Of a stretch of 64,000 nucleotides of DNA, positions 41,925 through 52,089 are shown in pieces. The notes beneath the pieces were generated by a model. It was not told where the DNA came from and searched no databases. It worked only from the letters and a program-made list of their open reading frames with translations. Source of the DNA: Pseudomonadota bacterium (GTDB lineage Bacteria > Pseudomonadota > Gammaproteobacteria > Burkholderiales > Burkholderiaceae_C); assembly GCA_018241405.1 (NCBI GenBank), contig JAFEDY010000023.1, positions 63,175 through 127,174 on the forward strand, given 5' to 3'. The position numbers and the translations under genes are program-made. Each line of letters starts with the position of its first letter. Position 1 is the stretch's first letter.

Positions 41925-41967
41925 GTGCAACGTCACAAATAGCATCACAAATATGCAATCGTTGCAC
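41925..41967. promoter_or_regulatory. dyad and direct repeats upstream of the minor-pilin operon
   Basis: GTGCAACG (41925-41932) and CGTTGCAC (41960-41967) are exact inverse copies 27 bp apart. Between them TCACAAATA occurs twice (41933-41941, 41945-41953) with a 12-bp period. It lies 49 bp before the fimT start. Candidate binding site for a regulator of pilus genes; identity unknown. Confidence 0.45.
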
Positions 41968-42015
41968 CAACGTTACTCTTCGCAAACAAGCCTGCGCCAG
42001 CCGCAGGGCGCACTC

Positions 42016-42546
42016 ATGCGCGGCTTTACGGCCATCGAACTGATGGTGACCGTGGCCATCCTGGCCGTGCTGGCCGCGCTGGCGGCACCCAGCTTCACCT
42101 CCATCATGGAACGCTGGCGCGTGCGCCAGGCGGTTGACGGGCTGCAATCAACGATCTATTTCGCCCGATCTGAGGCCATTAAGCGGAGTGGCAATGTCGT
42201 TATCGAGAAACTTCCCAATAGCACGAACTGCACAACCGCCAGCGGTTCAAACGACTGGGGTTGTGGCTGGCAAGTCCTGGCCTGCAGCAGCATCAATGCA
42301 AGTGGCACCTGCGTCAGCCCAAACACGTTGCAGCGCTTTGACGCTCCCTCCAGGCTGGAAGTCACACGAACCAGTGGCGGTGCGTCCATCCAATTGAACC
42401 GCTGGGGCTTGGTCAATGGCACCTGGATCGGTATGAGCATCGTCCCGCAAAGCAAATCCATTTCTGATGCGGCCTCCAGGGGCGTGTGCGTGAGTTCCGG
42501 CGGACGCATCAGAGTGATCTCCGATCCCCCTTGCACATCTGGCTGA
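42016..42546 (+). CDS. fimT: type IV pilus minor pilin FimT/FimU
   Basis: The 176-residue prepilin has a very short leader cut before F: RG/FTAIELMVTVAILAVLAA, with the conserved glutamate at +5 and a GspH/FimT C-terminal domain containing four cysteines. AGGG lies 7 nt before ATG 42016; an in-frame ATG at 41953 would add 21 residues without a ribosome site. First gene of the minor-pilin operon, which primes pilus assembly. Confidence 0.87.
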   Translation: MRGFTAIELMVTVAILAVLAALAAPSFTSIMERWRVRQAVDGLQSTIYFARSEAIKRSGNVVIEKLPNSTNCTTASGSNDWGCGWQVLACSSINASGTCVSPNTLQRFDAPSRLEVTRTSGGASIQLNRWGLVNGTWIGMSIVPQSKSISDAASRGVCVSSGGRIRVISDPPCTSG

Positions 42547-42551
42547 GCTCT

Positions 42552-43223
42552 ATGCGTTCCTCCACAACTTCGCACCGCCAACGCGGCATCACGCTGATCG
42601 AGTCCCTTGTCGCCATCGTCGTGGCGGCCCTTGGCATCCTGGGCATCCTGGGAGTGCAGATGCGCACCCTGACCGACACCCAGACCTCGGTGCGCCGTGC
42701 GCAAGCTATACGGCTGATCGAAGATCTGAGCGAGCGCCTGAAGGCACACCCCAACTCCCTTTTGAGCCTGGCCAACTACGCCAGCACCTGGACTACGCCT
42801 ACTACTCCTTCGCCCGCCCCTTCCGTCAACTGTGCTACCACGACGTGCAACGGCACGCAGTTGACAACCTACGACATGGCAGAGTGGATTCGTTCTGTCC
42901 AGCGCAGCTTGCCCTTGGGCGATGCCACGATTTTTTTGGCGCCGGGCGACGATGCTTCCAACCCTCGCCAGTTGGGGGTGATGATCCGGTGGCGTGAAAA
43001 CGAGCGTGACATCGTTGATACAAGCGATAAGAAAACATACAAGGACAACCTCGACGCCACGCAGGTTCGTGCCGACGATGGTTCCAGTAGCGCAGGTGCG
43101 GGCACGGCTGTGACCTGTACTTCAGCCTACACCTGTCACCTGCAGTACATCCCCGTTTCCGCTCGCTGCGCACCCTATAACGCTGGGAGCGGCGTTAAGC
43201 AATACTTTTGCCCAGGAGCTTGA
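42552..43223 (+). CDS. pilV: type IV pilus minor pilin PilV
   Basis: The 223-residue prepilin has leader MRSSTTSHRQRG and cleavage before ITLIESLVAIVVAALG, with the +5 glutamate. The C-terminal domain has cysteines (CATTTC, CTSAYTC). Starts 5 bp after fimT. Confidence 0.9.
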   Translation: MRSSTTSHRQRGITLIESLVAIVVAALGILGILGVQMRTLTDTQTSVRRAQAIRLIEDLSERLKAHPNSLLSLANYASTWTTPTTPSPAPSVNCATTTCNGTQLTTYDMAEWIRSVQRSLPLGDATIFLAPGDDASNPRQLGVMIRWRENERDIVDTSDKKTYKDNLDATQVRADDGSSSAGAGTAVTCTSAYTCHLQYIPVSARCAPYNAGSGVKQYFCPGA

Positions 43224-43226
43224 AGC

Positions 43227-44180
43227 ATGCCGATGACCATCGCCGCGTCTCGCGCAACCTCTGGAAAGAGTAGCCACGCTCCGTTCAGCACCCAACACCA
43301 GCGGGGCGTCTCACTGCTTGAGCTTATGGTGGGCGTCGCCATTGGCCTGCTGGTCGTAGCCGTGGCCATGGGTGCACTCATGGTCTCGCGGGGCATCTCA
43401 GGGACGGTGAGCGACGCCAGCGGAATCCAGCAGCAGGCGGCTTACGCCATGCGCGTCATAGGACTGCAACTACGCCAGGCAGGTTCGCTATATCTCAATC
43501 CCAACCCCAACAATGCCCCGGCCATTGAGGCCCTCACCGCCCCCGTCGCATTTGAAGCAAGGGCCGAGCCACCGCCGGGCTCTAATAGCACCTTTGACTT
43601 CAACCCCACTACCAACACCCTCAGTGGTACCGCTAATCCCGTCACCCTCATCGTGGGATACCGACGTTACAAGGAGGCGGTGTATACAAGCACCGCGGAA
43701 CAAACCTTGTCCCGCAACTGCCTGGGCGGCCCATCCGACGATACGGCACCCCGGATGGACGATCAGCGGGTGGAAAGCACCTTCCAGTTCAATGCCGCGA
43801 ACAACGCGCTGATATGCGGGGGCAACAGTGCCGTTGCCCAGGCCATCGTACGAAACGTGGCCGACTTCCAGGTTCGCTACCTTCTGCAAAACAACAGCAA
43901 CCCGGCCGACACCCGCATCCAATACCTCGACGCCAGCGCCGTGGGCTCTTCTGACTGGGGCAGGGTACAGGCGGTTGAGGTCTGTCTGGTGCTCTACGGT
44001 GACGAACCCATCGACATGCCCGCGGGCAGCACCTACACCGGCTGCGGCAACGACGCTACGCCAGCCAACAACCTGGTCGACATGACCACCCTGACCGGCG
44101 CGCGCGCTCGGCGCATGCACATAGCCTATCGGAACGTGTTCCAGCTGCGCAGCCAGGGACTAGTTGGCACCGTGCTCTAA
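43227..44180 (+). CDS. pilW: type IV pilus minor pilin PilW
   Basis: The 317-residue prepilin has a long basic leader ending HQRG before VSLLELMVGVAIGLLVVAV. The large C-terminal domain includes paired cysteines typical of PilW. Start follows pilV by 3 bp. Confidence 0.9.
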   Translation: MPMTIAASRATSGKSSHAPFSTQHQRGVSLLELMVGVAIGLLVVAVAMGALMVSRGISGTVSDASGIQQQAAYAMRVIGLQLRQAGSLYLNPNPNNAPAIEALTAPVAFEARAEPPPGSNSTFDFNPTTNTLSGTANPVTLIVGYRRYKEAVYTSTAEQTLSRNCLGGPSDDTAPRMDDQRVESTFQFNAANNALICGGNSAVAQAIVRNVADFQVRYLLQNNSNPADTRIQYLDASAVGSSDWGRVQAVEVCLVLYGDEPIDMPAGSTYTGCGNDATPANNLVDMTTLTGARARRMHIAYRNVFQLRSQGLVGTVL

Positions 44181-44200
44181 CCCCTTACGAAAAAGTCACC

Positions 44201-44962
44201 ATGCCACAACGCAGGCCACCCGCTCCTTGCCCGCGCCGTCTGCAGCAACGCGGCGTAGCGCTGTTCGTCGTCATCGTGTTCGTCATGCTCTCCATGCTGC
44301 TGGCATTGTGGGCATCGCGCACCTCGCTGTTCAACGAAATGGTGGTAGGTAACGACGCCGACTACCAGCGCGCCTTCGAGGCGGCCCAGGCCCTGCTGCA
44401 AGACGCAGAGCTGGACATTCGCAACCAAAAGGCCGATGGCACGGCGTGCTCAGGCACCGGGGATGTCTGCCGCACGGGCATTGGCGAACAGATCCCCCTT
44501 GAAGCCCAGGACGTCGGCCCCCTGCTTGCGGCCCTGGATGCAAAGACCACCAAATGCAGCAAGGGTCTGTGCGTCAAACGCATGGGAAAGCAAGACTTCT
44601 GGAACAACACCGATGCCAGCCAGGGGCCCACATTGGCACAAATGGCTGATGCTGCTGTGGGGGCGCGCTATGGCCAGTTCACCGGCGCCGGCACGGGCAG
44701 CACCAGTGCCCCCATCAACCCTATATTGCAATGGGACAACAGCACCCGGGCAAACCAGGGCGGCTGGTACTGGATCGAGGTGCTTCCATATGACGAGAGC
44801 AGCAAGAACTCCGCCCTCATCGCTGGGACGCCGAACAACTACCTTCCCCTCAATCTGACGCCCAGCGTGGTCTACCGCATTACCGCCCTGGCCTACGGAC
44901 GCAAGCAGGGTACCCAGGTCGTGCTGCAGCAAACCTATGCGCCGCAAAAGACCAAGGACTGA
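44201..44962 (+). CDS. pilX: type IV pilus assembly protein PilX
   Basis: The 253-residue protein begins with a basic leader, QQRGVALFVVIVFVMLSMLL as membrane anchor, and ends with YGRKQGTQVVLQQTYA, the PilX C-terminal signature. It lacks the +5 glutamate region of major pilins, as expected for PilX. Confidence 0.88.
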   Translation: MPQRRPPAPCPRRLQQRGVALFVVIVFVMLSMLLALWASRTSLFNEMVVGNDADYQRAFEAAQALLQDAELDIRNQKADGTACSGTGDVCRTGIGEQIPLEAQDVGPLLAALDAKTTKCSKGLCVKRMGKQDFWNNTDASQGPTLAQMADAAVGARYGQFTGAGTGSTSAPINPILQWDNSTRANQGGWYWIEVLPYDESSKNSALIAGTPNNYLPLNLTPSVVYRITALAYGRKQGTQVVLQQTYAPQKTKD

Positions 44963-44965
44963 GGC

Positions 44966-45030
44966 TTTAACTATCCATACATGAGCTTGATGCGCTTACT
45001 TGATAAGCCTTAGAGCCGTATTTATTCGAT
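44966..45030 (+). repeat. dispersed palindromic repeat, copy 7 (pilX-pilY1)
   Basis: ATGAGCTTGATGCGCTTAC, TTGATAAGCCTTAGAGCCGT and ATTTATTCGAT follow the consensus. It fills most of the gap between pilX and pilY1 and could attenuate pilY1. Confidence 0.65.
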
Positions 45031-45058
45031 ACACCAATTACACCCGGAGGAGCACGCA

Positions 45059-48000
45059 ATGCATCGCAACACGCCCCCTCGCTTTCATAAAAAATTGCTC
45101 GTCATCGCCATCGGGGCAGCGCTGGCCCCCCCTGGTGCCTGGGCCGTCGACCTGGTTCAGGCACCACCAGGCACGGTGCAGCCCTATGTGACACCCAACG
45201 TCATCATCTCGATCGACGATTCTGGGAGCATGAATTACCGCGTGGACAGAGAAAGCCCAACAAACGCCACCGACAACACGACACCCAATGCCGACGGCAC
45301 CTGGCCCGGTACCAGCCGCCGAATGAACGTACTGAAGTACGCGCTTCAATCGATTTTTGATCCTGCTCATGCCAAGTACGACAGCACTCTGCTGCCAGAC
45401 AACAAGATCCGCCTGGCGTGGCAAGCCATGAATGCCAACGGCGGAAATCCGGGGGCACTTCCCGGATCGCCGAGCAGTGCGCCAACACTTACCACTAATT
45501 CCATGCAGGTGCTGGCCGGTGCCCACCGAACGAACTTCCTCACCTTCGTCAGCCAGCTAACGCCGAAAAATTCCACCCCTTCACACAAAATGTTCAAACA
45601 GGCAGATGAATACATGCGGGCCAGTTTGAATAAAGACGGCCCTTGGGCCTCAGTACCCGGCACCACACCCACTCCCTATCTGGGATGCCGGCGTAACTAT
45701 CACATCTTCATGACCGATGGGCGCTGGAATGGCACAGTGTCCGGTGGCACGCAAGATGACAACGCCACAAACATTACCCTGCCCGATGGCACCATATATG
45801 GCAGCACCAATGCCGCCAGTCGCCCCAAAAACAACCTGTATTCAGACTCCTACAGTGACAACCTTGCCGACTGGGCATTCAAAAGCTGGTCTACCAAGCT
45901 GCAAACGGCAACGGACTCGAATGGCGTTACAGGTCTGAAAGGGACCCCGCAGCCAACGGCCGAATACAACAAGGCCCCGGTCACAGAAGATTTTGGCAAG
46001 GATACGGCAGGCAAGGATGCCATCCTGGATCGGTTCTGGAACCCTCGCTACAACCCCGCCAACTGGCCGCATATGGTGACCTACACCATTGGCCTAAGTA
46101 AAATGGCCTACACATGGCCCGGGAACAAGATATCAGGGACTACAGACCCCGCACTTCCTGATACGGCATGCACCGTTATCAATGCACCAGGCCAAGGATG
46201 TGTCGCAGGCAACAAGGCCACCTTCAATACTGATTTGATGGTGCCTTTCAGCTACGAAAAGGGCTCCAACGGCAGCTTGCCAGACTTTATTACCGGAAAT
46301 ATAAGTTGGCCTGATATAGGAAACGGTGGTGAGCCAGTCCGCTCACTGGATTTGTGGCATGCAGCGCTCAATGGCCGGGGCCGATTTTATGCCGTTGAAA
46401 AGGGAGAGGATTTATCCAAAGCCTTTCGCGATATATTCCAACAAATCAATACACTGGTCGACCCCGACCTCACCTCTACTGCCACCAGCGGCTCGAATAT
46501 TTCACGCAATGAAGTCGGAAAATTCATTGGGAATTATGAACCAAAAAACGCTTGGAAGGGATTTGTGACCGCAGAAACAGTGAAAAAAGATGGCACTACA
46601 GTTCCCTCGGCGACCTGGTCGGGGAAAAATACGGCCGACAAATTGAATGCCATGGACATCAATACCCGACTGATCCTTAGCTGGAGCGATCAATGGTCCC
46701 TATCTAAGGATAAGGGTGGCGTAGTTTTCAAATGGGACAGCGGGCAAAATAATCTAAGCAACGCACAGAAAACTTTGCTGGGTAAAGACCCCAGCGACAG
46801 CACCGTCACCGTTGGCACCAACGCCGAGAACCGGCTCAACTTCATTCGCGGCGACCAGTCAAAGGAAGGTTCGGAAACTACCGGATATTCAGCCTCCAAA
46901 CCATTCCGCGAACGCAAGAGCCGCCAGGGCGATATCGTCAATTCGGTGGTGTGGTACACCGGTGCTCCTGCCAGCAATTTCCCGCTCAAGGGCTATAGTG
47001 CCTTTACGCTTGCAAAAAAATCCCGCACGGCCATGATCTACGTAGGCGGCAACGACGGCCTGTTGCATGGCTTTTCCGCTTATAACGGTACGGAGCAAAT
47101 TGCCTATGCACCGCGCGGCGTGATAGCCAGTCTCCCGCTGCTGACCGACCCTGCCTACAACAACAAGCACAAGTTCTTTGTCGATGGTTCGCCGATGACC
47201 GGCGACGTGGATCTGGGGAAACCTGACCCAGCCGACCCCGCTAACACCATCCCTGACTGGCGCACTGTCCTGGTCGGCACAATGGGAGCTGGCGGGAAGG
47301 GCTACTTTGTGCTGGACGTGACCAACCCTTCTGCCTCCGATGACGGCAACCTGCCCGGTTTTACTGAGGGCAACGCGCAGAAACTGGTGATGCTCGACCG
47401 GACCCGGGGCGCCGAACCCGCTCCCAACTGCGCTGCCATGACGGGAGCCCAGCAGACCGCCTGCAATACGGCAGTGGCAGAAGACAGGGACATAGGCAAC
47501 ATTACCGCCCGGCCCGTGCTTGATGAAACCAACCCCATGCGCACCACGCAGATCACGCGCATGAACAACGACCGCTGGGCCGTGGTCATGGGCAATGGCT
47601 TCAACAGCGCCAACCAGCGGCCCGTGCTGTTGATCCAGTACCTGGACGGAAACAAAGAATTGAAACGCATTTCTGCCGCCACGGCCGATACCGTTGGCAC
47701 GGGCAACGCCAACGACAACGGCCTGTCGGCCCCGCGCCTAGTTGACCTTAACGGCGACAACCGTGTCGATATCGCCTACGCGGGCGACAACCTGGGCAAC
47801 CTGTGGAAGTTTGATCTCACCAATGAAGCCGACACGGCGTGGAACGTGGCCTTCGGCGGCCAGCCGCTGTATACGGCCACAGGGCCGGCGTCATTGGGCA
47901 GTGCGCGCACCCAGACCCAGCGCATCACGGCGGCCCCCACGGTGCGTGCCAACGACCGCACCATGGAAGTGGGAACGGGCGCGAGCGCCAAGACCATATC

Positions 48001-48829
48001 GATCGGCGGCATGATGGTGGCCTTTGGCACGGGCCGCAACGCCACCAAGGCGGATGAAAGTGATGGCAAGGTGCAAACCCTGTACTCGGTGCTTGACAAC
48101 ACGCGCTATTACCGCGTTGTCGCTGCTACCGGAGGCACTCGCTTGAAGGTGCACCCTGGTGGCAACAGCAACACCTGCCCCGCTGATATCACCCCGGCCA
48201 GTTCCAAGTGCGTTCCAACTCCGGCCCCCTTAGCCTTGGGTATAGGCGTGGTCAATGGCAAGCTGGCCAAGCAATCGATCACTGCCGTCGGCTCCAAGGG
48301 CTATGCCACGGTGGACGTGACGGATGAACTAAAAAAGGAAACCTGGGCCAACTACAACGGCTGGTACATGGATCTGCCAGCTGTTGGCGAACGACTACTC
48401 AAGCCCATGGAGTTCTACGACGGCAGCAATATCCTGGCCATGTATTCCCAGGTGCCCGCCAAAGGCTCGGATGTGGATCCCAATGTGGAAAGCTGCGAGT
48501 CCACCACTGTGGATGAGGAGCGCCAGTACCTCACTCTGGTCAACATTATGGATGGCAAGCGGCCCACAGTGCAGCTGCTGGACTATGACGGCAACGGCAT
48601 TTTCTACAACCCACCTGGCAGCCCTGGCAGCCCTGGCAGCTCATGCTCCTCATGCGGCGATGACAAGCTTGTATCACGCGTGGCGGTCACCAAGGGTTCG
48701 CACACCATGATCAAAAAAGGTGGAAGCGGAGACTGCCTGAACTACGACATCGACGTGAAAAACAACAAGATTCCCATGGCCTGCATGCCCGAGCAATCCC
48801 TGCGCCCGAGCTGGCGCCAGCTCAAGTAA
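45059..48829 (+). CDS. pilY1: type IV pilus tip adhesin PilY1
   Basis: The 1256-residue secreted protein has a signal peptide (LLVIAIGAALAPPGAWA), an N-terminal von Willebrand A-like domain with IISIDDSGSMNYR, and a C-terminal beta-propeller with a calcium loop DLNGDNRVDIAYAGD. PilY1 caps the pilus, acts in adhesion and mechanosensing and controls retraction through calcium. The end has DYDGNGIF and a PGSPGSPGS stretch encoded by three exact 9-bp tandem repeats (48614-48640). Codon use from ~45.2 to 46.8 kb is more AT-rich than neighbours. Confidence 0.93.
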   Translation: MHRNTPPRFHKKLLVIAIGAALAPPGAWAVDLVQAPPGTVQPYVTPNVIISIDDSGSMNYRVDRESPTNATDNTTPNADGTWPGTSRRMNVLKYALQSIFDPAHAKYDSTLLPDNKIRLAWQAMNANGGNPGALPGSPSSAPTLTTNSMQVLAGAHRTNFLTFVSQLTPKNSTPSHKMFKQADEYMRASLNKDGPWASVPGTTPTPYLGCRRNYHIFMTDGRWNGTVSGGTQDDNATNITLPDGTIYGSTNAASRPKNNLYSDSYSDNLADWAFKSWSTKLQTATDSNGVTGLKGTPQPTAEYNKAPVTEDFGKDTAGKDAILDRFWNPRYNPANWPHMVTYTIGLSKMAYTWPGNKISGTTDPALPDTACTVINAPGQGCVAGNKATFNTDLMVPFSYEKGSNGSLPDFITGNISWPDIGNGGEPVRSLDLWHAALNGRGRFYAVEKGEDLSKAFRDIFQQINTLVDPDLTSTATSGSNISRNEVGKFIGNYEPKNAWKGFVTAETVKKDGTTVPSATWSGKNTADKLNAMDINTRLILSWSDQWSLSKDKGGVVFKWDSGQNNLSNAQKTLLGKDPSDSTVTVGTNAENRLNFIRGDQSKEGSETTGYSASKPFRERKSRQGDIVNSVVWYTGAPASNFPLKGYSAFTLAKKSRTAMIYVGGNDGLLHGFSAYNGTEQIAYAPRGVIASLPLLTDPAYNNKHKFFVDGSPMTGDVDLGKPDPADPANTIPDWRTVLVGTMGAGGKGYFVLDVTNPSASDDGNLPGFTEGNAQKLVMLDRTRGAEPAPNCAAMTGAQQTACNTAVAEDRDIGNITARPVLDETNPMRTTQITRMNNDRWAVVMGNGFNSANQRPVLLIQYLDGNKELKRISAATADTVGTGNANDNGLSAPRLVDLNGDNRVDIAYAGDNLGNLWKFDLTNEADTAWNVAFGGQPLYTATGPASLGSARTQTQRITAAPTVRANDRTMEVGTGASAKTISIGGMMVAFGTGRNATKADESDGKVQTLYSVLDNTRYYRVVAATGGTRLKVHPGGNSNTCPADITPASSKCVPTPAPLALGIGVVNGKLAKQSITAVGSKGYATVDVTDELKKETWANYNGWYMDLPAVGERLLKPMEFYDGSNILAMYSQVPAKGSDVDPNVESCESTTVDEERQYLTLVNIMDGKRPTVQLLDYDGNGIFYNPPGSPGSPGSSCSSCGDDKLVSRVAVTKGSHTMIKKGGSGDCLNYDIDVKNNKIPMACMPEQSLRPSWRQLK
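48614..48640 (+). repeat. three tandem 9-bp repeats in pilY1
   Basis: CCTGGCAGC occurs three times without interruption, encoding PGS three times. Slippage would change length by whole codons and keep the frame. Confidence 0.85.
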
Positions 48830-48841
48830 CTGGAGAACTTC

Positions 48842-49276
48842 ATGCAGCGACAACCCCACCAACGTGGCTTTACGCTGATTGAGCTGATGATCGTCGTCGC
48901 CGTCGTCGGCATCCTCTCGGCCATCGCCTACCCCAGCTATGCCGAGTACGTGCGTCGCGGCCACCGAGCTGATGTACGGGCAGGCCTGCTGCAGGCACAG
49001 CAGTGGCTGGAACGAGCAGCAACTGCAACAGGTACTTATCCGACGACGCTGCCTGCCACTCTCACCTGGAGTGGCGACACCAGCAAGCGCTATGACATTG
49101 GCTTTCTGGCTGGCAATACAAATGCCGCCTACACGCTTACGGCCACACCAAGGAATCCCGGCCCACAGGCAGGAGACAAGTGCGGCACGTACACCCTCAG
49201 CAATACGGGGCTGCGTGGCGCGAACGGCAAAACTGCGGGCCAGACCGGCTACGACACCGACTGCTGGGGCAAGTAA
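48842..49276 (+). CDS. pilE: type IV pilin-like minor pilin PilE
   Basis: The 144-residue prepilin is cut before [20 protein letters not shown] with the +5 glutamate; [19 protein letters not shown] is typical of PilE minor pilins. C-terminal cysteine pair (GDKCGTYTL ... DTDCWGK). Last gene of the operon, 12 bp after pilY1. Confidence 0.92.
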   Translation: MQRQPHQRGFTLIELMIVVAVVGILSAIAYPSYAEYVRRGHRADVRAGLLQAQQWLERAATATGTYPTTLPATLTWSGDTSKRYDIGFLAGNTNAAYTLTATPRNPGPQAGDKCGTYTLSNTGLRGANGKTAGQTGYDTDCWGK

Positions 49277-49332
49277 CCCCGCTCTTGTAGCATGATGGGG
49301 CACACAGTCCCTTCGTCCAAGGAGTGCCGCAC

Positions 49333-49917
49333 ATGCCAACTTCGCCACAGCCGCAATCACGTACCAGCATCGCGGACTACCTCGACGGCGAGCAAGCCGC
49401 CGACGTCAAGCATGAGTACCTGGGCGGACAGGTGGTGGCCATGGGCGGCGCCAGTGACAAGCATGGTTTGATTAGCCTGTCGCTGGCGACGCTGCTGCAT
49501 CCCCATGCACGCCGCAAGGCGTGCCAGCTTTTCATGGGTGACATGAAGGTGCGCGTGGACCACGACGGTGACAGCTACTTTTATTACCCCGACCTGCTGC
49601 TGAGCTGCCAGCCGGACGACAAGGAATCCCCCTACTACCGCCGCAGCCCCTGCCTGCTGGTGGAGGTGCTGTCGCCCAGCACCGAGCGCATCGACACGCG
49701 CGAAAAGCTACTGGCCTACCGCCTGCTGCCCAGCCTGCGCGAATACCTGCTGCTGCGCCAGGATCGCGTGCAGGCCGACCTGTATCAGCTGGGCGACGAA
49801 GGCCGTTGGCAGCACCAGGTATTCACCCAGCCCGATGAGGTGCTGGCCCTGCGTTGCCTGGATGTGGCCGTGAGCCTGCGCGATGTGTATGCCGATGTGC
49901 CTGAGCTGCTGGCATAG
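49333..49917 (+). CDS. Uma2 family restriction-endonuclease-like protein
   Basis: The 194-residue protein has the PD-(D/E)xK-type fold of Uma2/DUF820: SIADYLDGEQAADVKHEYLG, KVRVDHDGDSYFYYPDLLLS (catalytic D) and LVEVLSPSTERIDTREKLLA (E and K). Function unknown; widespread in cyanobacteria and scattered in proteobacteria. AAGGAG lies 9 nt before ATG 49333. Confidence 0.87.
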   Translation: MPTSPQPQSRTSIADYLDGEQAADVKHEYLGGQVVAMGGASDKHGLISLSLATLLHPHARRKACQLFMGDMKVRVDHDGDSYFYYPDLLLSCQPDDKESPYYRRSPCLLVEVLSPSTERIDTREKLLAYRLLPSLREYLLLRQDRVQADLYQLGDEGRWQHQVFTQPDEVLALRCLDVAVSLRDVYADVPELLA

Positions 49918-49950
49918 CGCCATGGCCCGGCGCGCTACCATCGCTGCGCC

Positions 49951-51066
49951 ATGACAGACCCACACCCCTTCATCACCCAGGCGCTTGGGCTTGCCGCCCA
50001 GGCGCTTTTTCTTTCCAACCCCAATCCGCGCGTGGGCTGTGTCATTGCGGCCGGCGACGGAACGGTGCTGGGCCAGGGCTTTACCCAGCAGGCCGGCGGC
50101 CCGCATGCCGAGGTGGTGGCGCTGCGCGATGCGGTGGCGCGTGGCTGCGACGTGCGCGGCGCCACGGCCTATGTGACGCTGGAGCCCTGCGCGCACCAGG
50201 GGCGCACGGGGCCATGCTGCGACGCGCTGATCCAGGCCGGCGTGGGGCGCGTGGTGGCCAGCATTGCCGACCCCAACCCGCTGGTGGCGGGCCAGGGCTT
50301 TGCGCGGCTGCGTGCGGCCGGCGTCGATGTGCAGGTGGGGCCTGGCGCGAAAGAGGCGCGCGAGCTGAACATCGGTTTCTTCAGCCGCATGCTGCGCGGC
50401 ATGCCCTGGGTGCGCATGAAGGGCGCGGCCTCGCTCGACGGGGTGACGGCGCTGGCCAATGGCGCCAGCCAGTGGATCACCGCGCCCGCGGCACGCGCCG
50501 ACGGCCATGCCTGGCGCGCGCGTGCCTGCGCGGTGCTGACGGGCATTGGCACGGTGCTGGAGGACGACCCGCTGATGGACGTGCGCGAGGTGGCCACGCC
50601 GCGCCAGCCGCACCTGGTGATTGTGGACAGCCGGCTGCAGACCCCGCCCGGCGCGCGCCTGTTCGACGTGCCGGGGCGGCGCGTGCTGATCTACGCCGCG
50701 CATGAACACCCCGAGCGCGCAAGCGCGCTGCGCGCGCGCGGCGCCGTGGTGACGCTGCTGCCCAACGCCCGCGGCAAGGTGGACCTGCCGGCCCTGCTGC
50801 GCGACCTGGGCACGCGCGTGGGCGTCAACGAGCTGCACCTGGAGGCCGGGCACAAACTCAACGGCTCCTTCCTGCGCGAGGGTCTGGTCGATGAGCTGCT
50901 GCTGTACCTGGCCCCGCTGCTGCTGGGCAGCGGCGCGCACGGCCTCGCCAGCTGGGGGCCGCTGCAGGCGCTGGCCGACGGCCTGCGCCTGGAATTCCAC
51001 GACCTGCAGCGGCTGGGGCCGGACCTGCGCCTGGTCGCCCGCGTGGCGGGGCGCGCCGACTTTTAA
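49951..51066 (+). CDS. ribD: bifunctional riboflavin biosynthesis deaminase/reductase
   Basis: The 371-residue enzyme combines a cytidine-deaminase fold (zinc ligands in H52-A-E54 and C80, C89 of PCAHQGRTGPCC) with a reductase domain (VRMKGAASLDGVTALANG). It performs two consecutive riboflavin steps. Converges with dusC. Confidence 0.94.
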   Translation: MTDPHPFITQALGLAAQALFLSNPNPRVGCVIAAGDGTVLGQGFTQQAGGPHAEVVALRDAVARGCDVRGATAYVTLEPCAHQGRTGPCCDALIQAGVGRVVASIADPNPLVAGQGFARLRAAGVDVQVGPGAKEARELNIGFFSRMLRGMPWVRMKGAASLDGVTALANGASQWITAPAARADGHAWRARACAVLTGIGTVLEDDPLMDVREVATPRQPHLVIVDSRLQTPPGARLFDVPGRRVLIYAAHEHPERASALRARGAVVTLLPNARGKVDLPALLRDLGTRVGVNELHLEAGHKLNGSFLREGLVDELLLYLAPLLLGSGAHGLASWGPLQALADGLRLEFHDLQRLGPDLRLVARVAGRADF

Positions 51067-51108
51067 GGTGCCGCTGAATCAGTGGGAGCGATGGCGCGCG
51101 CTCTGGCC

Positions 51109-52089
51109 CTAAGTCGCTGCCGCCACCGCCCGCCGCACCCAGTCGCCTATGGCACGCTGCTCGGTCAGCACGCGCACCTGGTCGAAGGCCTGCTGCGCCT
51201 CGGGGTAGCGCCGGCGCAGCAGGTTGAGCCATTGCTTGAGCCGGCCGGCGCGTTGGCGCGGCTCCAGGTCGGTGCAGACCAGCGCCCAGAAGCGCGCTAG
51301 CTGCGGCAGCAATGCCGGCCAGGGCAAGGGCTCGTGGGGTTCGCCGCCATCGTGGGCGCGAATCGCCAGCGCCAGCCCCGGGTCGGCCACCATGCCGCGG
51401 CCCAGCATCAGCGCGTCGCAGCCCGACACATTGCGGCAGCGCAGCGCATCGGCCAGGGTCCAGATCTCGCCATTGGCCACCACGGGGACGGACACGGCCG
51501 CGCGGATGGCGGGAATTTGCTCCCAGTACGCGGGCGGGCGGTAGCCGTCCTGCTTGGTGCGCGCGTGCACCACCAGCTCACAGGCCCCGCCCTGCTCCAT
51601 GGCCTGGGCACATTCGCGCGCGCGGCCCGCGTCGTCATAGCCCAGGCGCATCTTGGCCGACACGGGCAGGTGCGCGGGCACGGCGCGGCGCACGGCGGCC
51701 ACCACGGCGGCGATGCTCTCGGGCTCGCGCAGCAGGGCCGCGCCGCCGCCATGGCGGTTGACGGTCTTGGCCGGGCAGCCGAAGTTCAGGTCTATGCCCT
51801 CAGGGCCCAGCGCGGCCAGGCGCGCGGCGTTCTCGGCCATGCTCGCCGGGTCGGAGCCCAGCAGCTGCGCGCGCACAGGCACGCCGGCGAGCGTGCGCCC
51901 GCCGTTCTTCAGCTCGGGGATGTAGCGCAGGAAGACCTTGTCGGGCAGCAGGCTGCCGGTGATGCGTATGAACTCCGACACGCAGCGGTCCACCCCGCCC
52001 ACGCGCGTGAGCACGTCGCGCAGCACGAAGTCGAGCAGGCCCTCCATGGGGGCCAGCAGCAGCGGCTTGGGCGTGGATGGTTCTTGCAT
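51109..52089 (-). CDS. dusC: tRNA-dihydrouridine(16) synthase DusC
   Basis: The 326-residue FMN enzyme reduces a uridine in t[22 protein letters not shown], the catalytic cysteine in [16 protein letters not shown] and [14 protein letters not shown] are DusC marks; the PMEGL start differs from DusA/B. ATG 52089 is used; a TTG one codon earlier is less likely. Confidence 0.92.
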   Translation of the reverse strand: MQEPSTPKPLLLAPMEGLLDFVLRDVLTRVGGVDRCVSEFIRITGSLLPDKVFLRYIPELKNGGRTLAGVPVRAQLLGSDPASMAENAARLAALGPEGIDLNFGCPAKTVNRHGGGAALLREPESIAAVVAAVRRAVPAHLPVSAKMRLGYDDAGRARECAQAMEQGGACELVVHARTKQDGYRPPAYWEQIPAIRAAVSVPVVANGEIWTLADALRCRNVSGCDALMLGRGMVADPGLALAIRAHDGGEPHEPLPWPALLPQLARFWALVCTDLEPRQRAGRLKQWLNLLRRRYPEAQQAFDQVRVLTEQRAIGDWVRRAVAAAT

